Positions 8,576-17,316 of a stretch of DNA of 64,000 nt are shown in pieces (within the stretch, counting starts at the first letter, position 1; every line of letters starts with the position of its first letter). The position numbers and the translations under genes were made by a program. Source of the DNA: Paraburkholderia sp. ZP32-5 (GTDB taxonomy: Bacteria; Pseudomonadota; Gammaproteobacteria; Burkholderiales; Burkholderiaceae); contig NZ_JAJEJP010000001.1 in NCBI RefSeq assembly GCF_021390495.1, positions 744,001 through 808,000 on the forward strand, given 5' to 3'. Under the pieces are notes generated by a model that worked only from the letters and a program-made list of their open reading frames with translations, was not told where the DNA came from and made no database searches.

Positions 8576-10185
8576 TCGGCGTCGCGTTTGCGGATGCGCG
8601 CGCGGACGCCGGCCAGTACGTGCTGGCGGCGCTGCGGCGCTCGGTCAGCGCGACCCAGGCACAGGCGATCACACGCGGCATGCTGCATGAGATCGCACCG
8701 GATATCGTGGTCGCCGTCGATGCGCCGGATGCGTGGAGTGCGGATCTGATCGCATTCGTAGAAGGGAAAACAGGCAGCCATACAAGCGGCCAAACCAGCC
8801 CGCGCCCGCGCAAGCTGATCGTGTTCGGCCATATGCCGATCGCCCTCGCTGACTATCTGCGCTATCGGCCGACGAGCCTGTCGCCCGAATTCGCGCCAGC
8901 GAGCCGCAGCGAGCCGGCGCCTGCATACGAGTCGCGCGAAAGCGCGGCCGCGGTGCGCTATAGCGCATTGGCGCAAACGCTCGGCGGCCAGCCGTGGCAT
9001 CGCCCGTTCGAGCGCTTCGACTTCACCGACGAATGGAACAACCTCGGCTACGGTGCGATCCGCGCGGACGGCTCGATCTGGGCGCTCGCCGAAGCGCCCG
9101 AAGTGCCCGCCGAGGCCGAGCTGGCCGCGGTCGTCGTCAACGGTGAGCGCCAGTTCGCGTACGCAGCGCTATGGGATGCCGGCGCGGCGGGCGTGCTGTG
9201 GTTCAACCGCCCGGTCGGCCCGTGCGATTCGTTCGAATGGCGCCTCGTCGAGCAATTTCTGTCGGGCTATCGCGCCGACGCACTGCCGTGTCAGCCGGTC
9301 TTGAGCGAGTTGCCGTGGGGCTACGACGCGGCGATCACGTCGCGGCTCGATTGCGATGAAGACGTCGAATCGGCGCGGCCGCTGTGGCAGGCCTATCAAC
9401 GCCTCCGCGTACCGTTCTCGCTCGCGGTGCACACGCACAATCTGCAGCGCGGCGATCAGCACGAGATCCTGCGCGAACTGCTCGCCGACCGACAGCAGGG
9501 CGCGGTGCTGTCGCACACTGCCACGCATTCGCCGAACTGGGGCGGCAGCTACGACACCGCGTTCGCCGAGGGCGCGCAATCGGCTGAACTGCTCGAACGG
9601 GCGACCGGCGTGCCGGTGCGCTACGCGGTATCGCCGTTTCACCAGTCGCCGCCGTATGCGATGCGCGGGCTGATCGACGCGGGCTATTCGGGTTGCGTCG
9701 GCGGCATCATTCGCAACGATCCCGAGTTTCTGAGCGCGCGCGGCGGCGCGCTGGCGGGTTTGCCCGAAGGCTTTATCGGCCATAGCCAGCAGTGCATGCT
9801 GCACGGCGACTGCATGCTGAAAAAGGGCGATCCGCTCGCGATCTTCAAGCAGGCATTCGATAACGCGTACGCAACCAACACGCTGTTCGGCTATCTCGAC
9901 CATCCGTTCTCCGAGCGCTACGCATACGGCTGGTCCGATGAAGCGGCGCGCATCGACGCGCACGAGCGGCTGATCGCGTACATACGCGGTGTCGCGCGCC
10001 GGCCGCTGTTCCTGCACGAAGAGGCTGCGCTCGATTTCCTGCGTTTCAGGTCGCTCGCGCGGATCGTCGAACAGGACGGCGCGTTCAGCGTCGTCACGCC
10101 GTTCGCGGATACGACGCCGCTCACGCTAGGCGTCGAGTTCCGGGGTACACATACGCAGGTCGAAGCGGGGAAAGCACTGCAATGA
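8572..10185 (+). CDS. putative polysaccharide deacetylase-like (NodB-fold) protein
   Basis: A 537-residue protein. The C-terminal half looks like a carbohydrate esterase 4/NodB-type metal-dependent deacetylase: SRLDCDED at residues 257-264 would supply the catalytic/metal Asp residues and SHTATHS at 314-320 the HxxxH metal pair. The N-terminal ~240 residues are not recognised. No signal peptide is visible, so it should act in the cytoplasm, perhaps on a nucleotide- or lipid-linked N-acetyl sugar. It overlaps the CapK-like gene and wecB by four bases each, suggesting deacetylation linked to acyl replacement. The family call rests only on two motifs. Confidence 0.62.
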   Translation: MIGVAFADARADAGQYVLAALRRSVSATQAQAITRGMLHEIAPDIVVAVDAPDAWSADLIAFVEGKTGSHTSGQTSPRPRKLIVFGHMPIALADYLRYRPTSLSPEFAPASRSEPAPAYESRESAAAVRYSALAQTLGGQPWHRPFERFDFTDEWNNLGYGAIRADGSIWALAEAPEVPAEAELAAVVVNGERQFAYAALWDAGAAGVLWFNRPVGPCDSFEWRLVEQFLSGYRADALPCQPVLSELPWGYDAAITSRLDCDEDVESARPLWQAYQRLRVPFSLAVHTHNLQRGDQHEILRELLADRQQGAVLSHTATHSPNWGGSYDTAFAEGAQSAELLERATGVPVRYAVSPFHQSPPYAMRGLIDAGYSGCVGGIIRNDPEFLSARGGALAGLPEGFIGHSQQCMLHGDCMLKKGDPLAIFKQAFDNAYATNTLFGYLDHPFSERYAYGWSDEAARIDAHERLIAYIRGVARRPLFLHEEAALDFLRFRSLARIVEQDGAFSVVTPFADTTPLTLGVEFRGTHTQVEAGKALQ

Positions 10186-11303
10186 AAGTGATGGTGGTGA
10201 TGGGCACGCGGCCCGAGGTCATCAAGCTCGCGCCGCTGGTGCGCGCGTTGCGCCGCGAGTGCGAGACGATCGTCTGCGCGAGCGGGCAGCACAAGGACAT
10301 GGCCGCGCAGGCGCTCGAATTCTTCGGCATCGAGCCGGACCTGACGCTCGAGACGATGCATCCGGGGCAGTCGCTGAACGCACTCGCGTCGCGTCTGATC
10401 GCCGCGCTCGATCGGGCGCTCGATGAAGTGCGTCCCGACTGGGTGATCGTGCAGGGCGATACGACGACCGCGTTTTGTGCGGGCTTCGCGGCGTTTCAGC
10501 GCGGCATCCGCGTCGGCCACGTCGAGGCGGGGCTGCGTACCGGCGACCTCGCGAGTCCGTTTCCGGAAGAGGCGAATCGCAGCCTGCTCGGCCGCATCGC
10601 GACGCTGCATTTCGCGCCGACCTCGCGCGCGCGCGGCAGCCTGCTCGCCGAAGGCGTGGCGGCGGAGAAGATCATCGTCACCGGCAATACCGTCGTCGAT
10701 GCAATCGCCGAAGTGCGCGATAGTTGGAACGTGACGCCGCCGGCGAGCCCGCTGCCTGAGTGGCACGGCGCGCAGAAGCAGCACGTGCTCGTCACCTGCC
10801 ATCGGCGCGAAAATTTCGGCGACGTGCTGCAGGACATCTGCCGCGTGTTGCGCGATCTGTGCGAGCGCTATAGCGATTACCGCTGGGTGTTCCCGGTGCA
10901 TCTGAATCCGGCCGTGCGCGGGCCCGTGCATCGCGAACTCGATGGCATTGCGAACCTCGCGCTGATCGAGCCGGTCGACTATCCGACCAGCCTGCATCTG
11001 ATCAGCGGCAGCGCGGTCGTGGTCAGCGACTCGGGCGGCATTCAGGAGGAAGCGCCGACCTTCGGCGTGCCGGTCGTCGTGATGCGCAATCACACCGAGC
11101 GGCGCGAAGGCGTCGACGCGGGCTTCGCGACGCTCGCCGGCCAGAGCGCGGCCAGTATCGAAAGCGCGGTGTGCGGCTGGCTCGACGATCCGGCGCGGCG
11201 CGCGGCGCTGCGCAATCGCGCGAATCCGTATGGCGACGGCCACGCGTCGCAGCGCATCGTCGAGAGCCTGCGCGGCCGGCCGGTCGAGGTGTTCGTTGGC
11301 TGA
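10182..11303 (+). CDS. wecB: UDP-N-acetylglucosamine 2-epimerase (non-hydrolysing)
   Basis: Interconverts UDP-GlcNAc and UDP-ManNAc. The 373-residue product begins MKVMVVMGTRPEVIKLAPL, the family N-terminus, and carries GHVEAGLRTGD, FPEEANR, the VVSDSGGIQEEAPTFGVPVV loop and RNHTERREGV, all diagnostic. ATGA overlap with the upstream deacetylase-like gene and an eight-base overlap with the downstream glycosyltransferase show a tightly coupled operon. No UDP-ManNAc dehydrogenase is seen in the window, so ManNAc itself or a modified form may be used. Confidence 0.94.
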   Translation: MKVMVVMGTRPEVIKLAPLVRALRRECETIVCASGQHKDMAAQALEFFGIEPDLTLETMHPGQSLNALASRLIAALDRALDEVRPDWVIVQGDTTTAFCAGFAAFQRGIRVGHVEAGLRTGDLASPFPEEANRSLLGRIATLHFAPTSRARGSLLAEGVAAEKIIVTGNTVVDAIAEVRDSWNVTPPASPLPEWHGAQKQHVLVTCHRRENFGDVLQDICRVLRDLCERYSDYRWVFPVHLNPAVRGPVHRELDGIANLALIEPVDYPTSLHLISGSAVVVSDSGGIQEEAPTFGVPVVVMRNHTERREGVDAGFATLAGQSAASIESAVCGWLDDPARRAALRNRANPYGDGHASQRIVESLRGRPVEVFVG

Positions 11304-12558
11304 CGGCAAGCGCGGCGCGCTTCCGCTGGTTCCGGCGCAGGACTGCGTGCTGTTTTCGACCGCGGATTGGGACGAACCGTACTGGACCAACAAGCAGCAC
11401 ACGGCGAGCATCCTCGCCGCGCGCGGCTGGCGGATCCTGTACGTGGAGAGCGTCGGCTTTCGCGCGCCGAAGGTCGGCAGCGGCCGCGACTGGTCGCGGC
11501 TGTGGCGGCGGCTGTGGCGCGGTGTGCAGTCGCTGGTGCTGGGGCCGCCACGCCGCGCGGACAACGTCTGGGTACTGTCGCCGCTGATGGTGCCGGCCGG
11601 GCATCACGTGCCGTTCGTGCGCTCGCTGAATCAGGCGATGCTGCGCTTTTCCGTGAACCGCTTTGCCCGTTCGCACCGCTTCGACAAACCGGTCGTGTGG
11701 ACGTATCACCCGTACATGCTCGATGCGATCGCGACGCTGCCGCGCGGGCCGCTCGTCTATCACTGCGTCGACGATATCGCGGCGATTCCGGGCGTCGACG
11801 TCGACGCGTTTCGCAGCGCGCAGCAGGATCTGCTCGGGCGCTGCGAAGCGGTGTTTACGACCGCGCAATCGCTGAAGGACGTGTGTTTGCCGTTTAACCG
11901 CAACACGCATTTCTTCGGCAACGTGGTGGACGACAAGCACTTCGGCGAAGCGCGCACCGACGGGCCGCTGCCCGCCGAGCTGGCCGCGATCGCCGAGCCG
12001 CGGCTCGTCTATCACGGCGTGCTGTCGGACTTCAAGGTCGACTTCCCGTTGCTGCTGAAGACCGCGCAGGCGCGGCCGCAATGGCAGTGGGTGATCATCG
12101 GCGAGGAGCGCGAAGGGCAGCGCAGCGAACTGTTCGCGCAACTCGCGCGCCTGCCGAACGTGCATCTGCTCGGCTACCGGCCGTATCAGGCGCTGCCGCA
12201 ATACCTGCGCGGGATGCGGGTTGGCGTGCTGCCGACGTTGATCAACGAGTACACGCACTCGATGTTTCCGATGAAGTTTTATGAATATCTGTCAGCGGGT
12301 CTGCCTGTCGTGTCGACGCCGCTCGATTTCGCGAGAGAATCGCGCACGGGGCTCGAGGTGGGTGGCGATGCCGATGCGTTCATCGCGGCGCTTGAAAAGC
12401 AGCTCGCGCGCGGCAAGCTGAGCGCGGACGAAGCGCGCGCGGCGGTCGGCGAGAATACTTGGGAAGCGCGACTGGACAAGATGCTGGCGATCACGTTTCA
12501 GGGCTCCCAGGCAGATGGCGGCAGTGCGCGGCCATGCGGCGCGGAGGTGCGCACGTGA
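11296..12558 (+). CDS. glycosyltransferase (GT-B, family 1/4-like)
   Basis: A 420-residue cytoplasmic glycosyltransferase. N-terminal features include WDEPYWTNKQH and the VYHCVDDIAAIPG segment seen in GT-B enzymes that transfer onto lipid-linked glycans. The C-terminal donor domain has LGYRPYQALPQYL, MFPMKFYEYLSAGLPVVSTP and a conserved Glu. The start is taken at TTG 11296, preceded by GAGG six bases upstream and overlapping wecB by eight bases; an in-frame GTG further in is an alternative. The sugar and acceptor are unknown. Confidence 0.82.
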   Translation: MADGKRGALPLVPAQDCVLFSTADWDEPYWTNKQHTASILAARGWRILYVESVGFRAPKVGSGRDWSRLWRRLWRGVQSLVLGPPRRADNVWVLSPLMVPAGHHVPFVRSLNQAMLRFSVNRFARSHRFDKPVVWTYHPYMLDAIATLPRGPLVYHCVDDIAAIPGVDVDAFRSAQQDLLGRCEAVFTTAQSLKDVCLPFNRNTHFFGNVVDDKHFGEARTDGPLPAELAAIAEPRLVYHGVLSDFKVDFPLLLKTAQARPQWQWVIIGEEREGQRSELFAQLARLPNVHLLGYRPYQALPQYLRGMRVGVLPTLINEYTHSMFPMKFYEYLSAGLPVVSTPLDFARESRTGLEVGGDADAFIAALEKQLARGKLSADEARAAVGENTWEARLDKMLAITFQGSQADGGSARPCGAEVRT

Positions 12559-13703
12559 GGGTCGTTCATGTGTACCGCACGTACTTTCCCGATCCGCCCG
12601 GCGGCTTGCAGGAAGCGATCCGGCAGATTGCGTTGTCGACGCGCGAGCGTGGCGTCGAGCCGCGCATCCTGACGCTGTCGCCGACACCGCGTCCGACCGT
12701 CGTCGACTATCCGGAAGGGCAGGTGATCCGCGAGAAATCGTGGGCCGCGCCGGCTTCGTGCGATCTCGGCGGACCGGGCTCGGTGATCCGCTATCGGCAG
12801 ATGGTCGAATGGGCCGATGTCGTGCATTTCCATTTTCCGTGGCCGTTCGCCGATGTGCTGCATCTGCTTGGGCGCACGAACAAGCCCACGGTGATGACGT
12901 ATCACTCGGACATCGTGCGGCAGAAGGCGCTCGGCGCCGTCTATGGACCGCTGATGCGGCGCACGCTGCGCAGCATGTCCGCGGTGGTCGCGACGTCGCC
13001 GGCCTATGCGCGCACCAGCGAGACGCTGGCCGCGAATGTATCGAAGGACCGCCTGAAGACGATTCCGCTCGGCATCATTGATTACCGCGACGCGCCGCAG
13101 CCGGCTGACGCGCAACACAAAGTACAAACGCGGCTCGGTCTCGCGCCTGGCGAACCTTATTTTCTGGCGCTCGGCGTGCTGCGCTATTACAAGGGCCTGC
13201 ATACGCTCGTCGAGGCGGCGCGGCATGTGAAGGCGCGCATCGTGATTGCCGGGTCCGGGCCGGAGCGCGATCGTTTGGCCGCGTTGGCGCAGCAGCACGG
13301 CGCGAGCAACGTCGTGTTTGCCGGCCAGGTCACGCATGACGAAAAGGTCGCGCTGCTGAAGGATTGCCGCGCGATGGTGTTGCCGTCTCACCTGCGCTCC
13401 GAGGCATTCGGCATGGTGCTCGTCGAAGCGGCGATGTTCGACAAGCCGATGGTGTGCTGCGAGGTGGGCTCGGGGACATCGTTCGTCAACGAGAACGGGG
13501 TGACGGGGTTTGTCGTCGCGAAGGAACAGGCACAAGAGCTGGCTCGCGCGATGAATGCGCTGCTCGACGACGACACGCTGGCAGCCACGATGGGGCGCGC
13601 CGCGCGTGCCCGCTATGAAAAGCTGTTTTCCGGCGAGGCGCTCGGCAAGGCTTATAGTGCGCTGTACCAGGAAGTCGCGCAAAACCACATGGGGAAAGGT
13701 TAA
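12555..13703 (+). CDS. glycosyltransferase family 4
   Basis: A 382-residue GT-B glycosyltransferase. It begins at a GTG that overlaps the previous stop (GTGA). N-terminal RVVHVYRTYFPDPPGGLQE has the glycine-rich acceptor-side loop. The C-terminal half has the GT4 elements ILxLGVLRYYKGLHTLVEA, IAGSGPERDRL, and the SEAFGMVLVEAAMFDKPMV segment with the conserved EX7E pattern. Four bases separate its stop from the HAD-UbiA gene, tying the arabinose-type block to the same operon. Confidence 0.88.
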   Translation: MRVVHVYRTYFPDPPGGLQEAIRQIALSTRERGVEPRILTLSPTPRPTVVDYPEGQVIREKSWAAPASCDLGGPGSVIRYRQMVEWADVVHFHFPWPFADVLHLLGRTNKPTVMTYHSDIVRQKALGAVYGPLMRRTLRSMSAVVATSPAYARTSETLAANVSKDRLKTIPLGIIDYRDAPQPADAQHKVQTRLGLAPGEPYFLALGVLRYYKGLHTLVEAARHVKARIVIAGSGPERDRLAALAQQHGASNVVFAGQVTHDEKVALLKDCRAMVLPSHLRSEAFGMVLVEAAMFDKPMVCCEVGSGTSFVNENGVTGFVVAKEQAQELARAMNALLDDDTLAATMGRAARARYEKLFSGEALGKAYSALYQEVAQNHMGKG

Positions 13704-13707
13704 CGGA

Positions 13708-15132
13708 ATGCAATGGAAGACACTGGCCGTCGATCTGGACGGCACGTTGATACGATCGGACATGCTGATCGAGACGGCATTCGCTTTTCTGAAGGCCAAT
13801 CCGTTGCATTTCTATCGACCGTTGCTGTGGCTCGCGCAAGGCGGCAAGGCGCATCTGAAGGCCAAACTCGCGGACGCGACTCACGTCGACGTGACGACGT
13901 TGCCATATGACCCGAAGGTGATCGAATGGCTGAAGCACGAACGCTCGGCGGGCCGCTCGCTGGTGCTCGCCACCGCTAGCGACGCGCGCTACGCGGAGGC
14001 AATCTCGGGCCATCTCGGCCTGTTCGACAAAACGCTCGCGACGGACGGCAAGGTCAATCTGTCGTCGGGCCGCAAGCGCGATGCGCTGGTGCGCGAGTTC
14101 GGTGATAAAGGCTTCGACTACGCGGGCAACTCGCATGACGACATCGCAGTATGGGAGGCCGCGGAGCGTGCATACGTGGTGAACCCGGCGTTCGGCGTCG
14201 AACGGCGCGCGCAAAAAATCGGCAACGTCGAGAGCGTGCTGCAAACCCGCAAGAATCCGCTGCGCGTATGGCTGCGAGCGTTGCGCATGCATCAGTGGCT
14301 GAAGAATCTGTTGATCTTCATTCCGCTGCTGGCTTCGCATCAGGTGTCGTCGCTCGAACTCGATCTGCGCGGCGTGCTGGCCTTCGTGCTGTTCGGGCTG
14401 TGCGCGTCGAGCGTGTATCTGTTGAACGATCTGCTCGATCTCGATGACGACCGGCACCATCCGACCAAGCGGCGGCGGCCGTTCGCATCGGGGGCGCTGT
14501 CGATCGTCTGGGGCCTCGTCGCGTTTCCGGTGTTTGCGGTCGGCGCATTTGCCGGTGCGCTGATCTGGCTGCCCTGGCGCTTTGCCGCGGTGCTGGCCGC
14601 CTACTACGTGCTGACGATGGCGTATTCGTTCCTGCTCAAGCGGCGCGTGATGCTCGACGTCGTGGTGCTGGCGATGCTTTATACCGCCCGCATTATCGCC
14701 GGCACGGCTGCGTTCAGAATGACGCTGACGTTCTGGCTGCTGGCCTTCTCGATGTTTCTGTTCCTGAGTCTCGCGCTCGTGAAGCGCTACGCCGAATTGC
14801 ATGCGACGCGTGCGGCGGGCAAGGCGAAGGCACGCGGGCGCGGCTATGTGGCCGATGACCTGTCGATGATCTCGTCGCTCGGCGCGGCATCCGGCTATCT
14901 GGCCGTGCTGGTGCTCGCGCTCTATATCCAGGACTCGCAAACCACGCATCTGTACCGGCATCCGCAGGTGATCTGGCTCGCGTGCCCGTTGCTGCTGTAC
15001 TGGATCAGCCGCACGTGGCTGATCACGCACCGCGGCCTGATGCATGACGACCCGGTCGTGTTCGCGGCCAAAGACCGGACCAGTCTGCTCGTCGTCGCGC
15101 TGATGGGTCTCGTGTTCTGGCTCGCCATATGA
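13708..15132 (+). CDS. HAD phosphatase - UbiA prenyltransferase fusion (DPPR synthase-like)
   Basis: A 474-residue fusion. Residues 1 to about 175 are a HAD hydrolase: nucleophile motif VDLDGTL (Asp9, Asp11) and motif IV GNSHDD at 140-145. Residues ~185-474 are a polytopic UbiA domain with NDLLDLDDDR at 240-249 followed by HPTKRRRP at 251-258, the subclass signature of polyprenyl-phosphate 5-phosphoribosyltransferases (M. tuberculosis Rv3806c). Such an enzyme attaches phosphoribose from PRPP to polyprenyl phosphate, and the HAD domain could remove the 5-phosphate. The ATGA overlap with the DprE1-like gene supports the first two steps of polyprenyl-phosphoryl-arabinose synthesis. Confidence 0.85.
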   Translation: MQWKTLAVDLDGTLIRSDMLIETAFAFLKANPLHFYRPLLWLAQGGKAHLKAKLADATHVDVTTLPYDPKVIEWLKHERSAGRSLVLATASDARYAEAISGHLGLFDKTLATDGKVNLSSGRKRDALVREFGDKGFDYAGNSHDDIAVWEAAERAYVVNPAFGVERRAQKIGNVESVLQTRKNPLRVWLRALRMHQWLKNLLIFIPLLASHQVSSLELDLRGVLAFVLFGLCASSVYLLNDLLDLDDDRHHPTKRRRPFASGALSIVWGLVAFPVFAVGAFAGALIWLPWRFAAVLAAYYVLTMAYSFLLKRRVMLDVVVLAMLYTARIIAGTAAFRMTLTFWLLAFSMFLFLSLALVKRYAELHATRAAGKAKARGRGYVADDLSMISSLGAASGYLAVLVLALYIQDSQTTHLYRHPQVIWLACPLLLYWISRTWLITHRGLMHDDPVVFAAKDRTSLLVVALMGLVFWLAI

Positions 15133-16448
15133 CGAAGGCGCTCAGATCCTGGGGACGCTATCCGGATTGCCCGCAAGCGGGCCACCCGGCGCAGTGGCGC
15201 GACGATCTGCAAGCGGTGTGGAGCCGTGTAGCGAGCGCGAACGGCACCACGCTCGCCTATGGGAACGGACGCAGCTATGGCGACAGCTGCCTCGCGGCCA
15301 GCGATCAGGTCGTGCATACTCGGCCGCTCGATCGGCTGATTGCCGTCGACTGGCAGACCGGTGTGCTGCGGGCGGAAGCCGGCACGACGCTCGACGAAAT
15401 CCTGCAGGTGGCGGTGCCGCGCGGCTGGATGCTGCCGGTCACGCCCGGCACCAAGTACGTGACGCTCGGCGGCGCGGTCGCCAACGACGTGCATGGCAAG
15501 AACCATCACGTGCGAGGTACGTTTGGCCGGCACGTGCGGTGTTTCTGCCTGTTGCGCAGCGACGGCACGCGGCTCGAGTGCACGCCGGATTCGCATCCCG
15601 AATTCTTTGCCGCGACGATCGGCGGTCTCGGGCTCACCGGCGTGATCGCGTGGGTCGAAATCCAGTTGATGCCGATCCGTTCGAGCCAGATCGCGGTGAC
15701 GAGCATCCGCTTCGATAACCTCGACGAGTTCTTCTCGCTATCGGAAGAACTCGACAGCAAGCATGAATACAGCGTCGCGTGGATCGACTGTTTGAGCCGC
15801 GGCGCCGCGCTCGGCCGCGGCATCTTCATGGTCGGCGATCATGCGCAAACGGGCAGCCTCGAATTGCCGGTCAAGAAAAAGCGCACCGTGCCGATCACGC
15901 CGCCCGTGTCGCTGATCAATCCGCTCACGCTGCGCGCGTTCAACACGCTGTACTACCAGCGTCAGCAGCGCAAAACCGTGTATAGCGAAGTCGACTACGA
16001 CAGCTACTTCTATCCGCTCGACAGCCTGCTCGAATGGCATCGCATCTACGGCAAGCGCGGTTTTCAGCAGTACCAGTGCGTGCTGCCGCAGGCGCGTTCG
16101 CGCGATGCGATGCATGCGATTCTGGAGACGATCGGCAAAAGCGGCACCGGCTCGTTTCTCGCGGTGCTCAAGCGCTGTGGCGATCTGGTGTCGCCGGGAC
16201 TGCTGTCTTTTCCGATGGAAGGCGCGTCGCTCGCACTGGATTTTCCGCAGCATGACGAAGGCAACCGCGTGCTGTTCGAACGGCTCGATGCGATCGTCAG
16301 GGAAGCGGGCGGACGCATCTACCCGGCGAAGGACGCGCATATGTCGGCGCGCGATTTCCAGAGCGCCTATCCACAATGGCATCAATTAGAGGCACTGCGC
16401 GATCCGGCGCTGATGTCCCGTTTTTGGCAACGAACCACACAGACATGA
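15129..16448 (+). CDS. dprE1: decaprenylphosphoryl-ribose 2'-oxidase-like FAD enzyme (DprE1-like)
   Basis: A 439-residue FAD-linked oxidase of the vanillyl-alcohol-oxidase fold. YGNGRSYGDS at residues 44-53 and GGAVANDVHGKNHH at 114-127 are the FAD-binding motifs shared with mycobacterial DprE1; RIYPAKD places a Lys at about 401 where DprE1 has its catalytic Lys418. At the position of the benzothiazinone-reactive Cys387 the sequence reads SLALDFP, so Ala replaces Cys by eye alignment. It would oxidise C2' of polyprenyl-phosphoryl-ribose. Start ATGA-overlaps the UbiA fusion and its stop overlaps the DprE2-like start. Confidence 0.85.
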   Translation: MTKALRSWGRYPDCPQAGHPAQWRDDLQAVWSRVASANGTTLAYGNGRSYGDSCLAASDQVVHTRPLDRLIAVDWQTGVLRAEAGTTLDEILQVAVPRGWMLPVTPGTKYVTLGGAVANDVHGKNHHVRGTFGRHVRCFCLLRSDGTRLECTPDSHPEFFAATIGGLGLTGVIAWVEIQLMPIRSSQIAVTSIRFDNLDEFFSLSEELDSKHEYSVAWIDCLSRGAALGRGIFMVGDHAQTGSLELPVKKKRTVPITPPVSLINPLTLRAFNTLYYQRQQRKTVYSEVDYDSYFYPLDSLLEWHRIYGKRGFQQYQCVLPQARSRDAMHAILETIGKSGTGSFLAVLKRCGDLVSPGLLSFPMEGASLALDFPQHDEGNRVLFERLDAIVREAGGRIYPAKDAHMSARDFQSAYPQWHQLEALRDPALMSRFWQRTTQT

Positions 16449-17185
16449 AAAAAGTCCTGATAGTCGGCGCGACTTCCGCCATTGCCATCGCCTGCGCGCG
16501 CCGTTGGGCGGCCGAAGGCGCGGCATTGTTCATCGTCGGGCGGCATGCCGAGCGCCTCGACCAGATCGGCGCCGATCTGGTCGCGCGGGGCGCCGCGTCG
16601 GCAACAAGCCACGTACTCGACATGAACGATTTCGACGGCCACCAGGCGATGCTCGATGCCTGCACGGCGGCACTCGGCGGTATCGACGTCGCGTTGATCG
16701 CGCACGGCACGCTGTCGGATCAGAAATCCTGCGAGCAGGACGTGAAGGTTGCGCTGCGCGAGCTGTCGACCAATGGGCTGTCGGTGATTGCGCTGCTGAC
16801 GCCGCTCGCCAATCTGATGGAAGGCGCGAAGACCGGTGTGATCGCGGTGATTTCGTCGGTGGCCGGCGACCGCGGACGGCCGTCGAACTATCTGTACGGC
16901 ACCGCGAAAGCCGCGGTGAGCACGTTCTGCGAAGGTCTGCGCGCGCGCCTGTTCAAATCCGGCGTGCATGTGCTGACCATCAAGCCCGGTTTCGTCGCGA
17001 CGCCGATGACCGCCGGCTTGCCGCTGCCCGGCCCGCTCGTCGCGACGCCGGAGCGGGTCGCGAACGATATCGTGCGCGCGGTCGAGCGCAAGAAAGATTC
17101 GATTTATACGCCGTGGTTCTGGTCGGGAATCATGCTGATCATCCGCTCGGTGCCGGGCTTCCTGTTCAAGCGGACGTCGCTGTAG
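16445..17185 (+). CDS. dprE2: decaprenylphosphoryl-2-keto-arabinose reductase-like SDR (DprE2-like)
   Basis: A 246-residue classical short-chain dehydrogenase. KVLIVGATSAIA is the NAD(P) glycine motif, IAVISSVAGDRGRPS carries the catalytic Ser, and YGTAK at 151-155 supplies Tyr and Lys. With the DprE1-like oxidase it would complete ribose-to-arabinose epimerisation at C2 on the lipid carrier. ATG at 16445 overlaps the upstream stop by four bases, although the frame is open further back. The function is inferred mainly from the neighbouring UbiA and DprE1-like genes; an SDR alone would be ambiguous. Confidence 0.8.
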   Translation: MKKVLIVGATSAIAIACARRWAAEGAALFIVGRHAERLDQIGADLVARGAASATSHVLDMNDFDGHQAMLDACTAALGGIDVALIAHGTLSDQKSCEQDVKVALRELSTNGLSVIALLTPLANLMEGAKTGVIAVISSVAGDRGRPSNYLYGTAKAAVSTFCEGLRARLFKSGVHVLTIKPGFVATPMTAGLPLPGPLVATPERVANDIVRAVERKKDSIYTPWFWSGIMLIIRSVPGFLFKRTSL

Positions 17186-17316
17186 ATCGCACGCGGTACG
17201 GGCAAAGGAACTTCGTTCGGCGAAGGATGCGCGTGCCGCACCGTTTACAATGGCGGGTTCAAGTACGGTTGACCTTTGGCTGCCGGTTCTTCAAAGATTA
17301 GCTTAACGACAGATCA

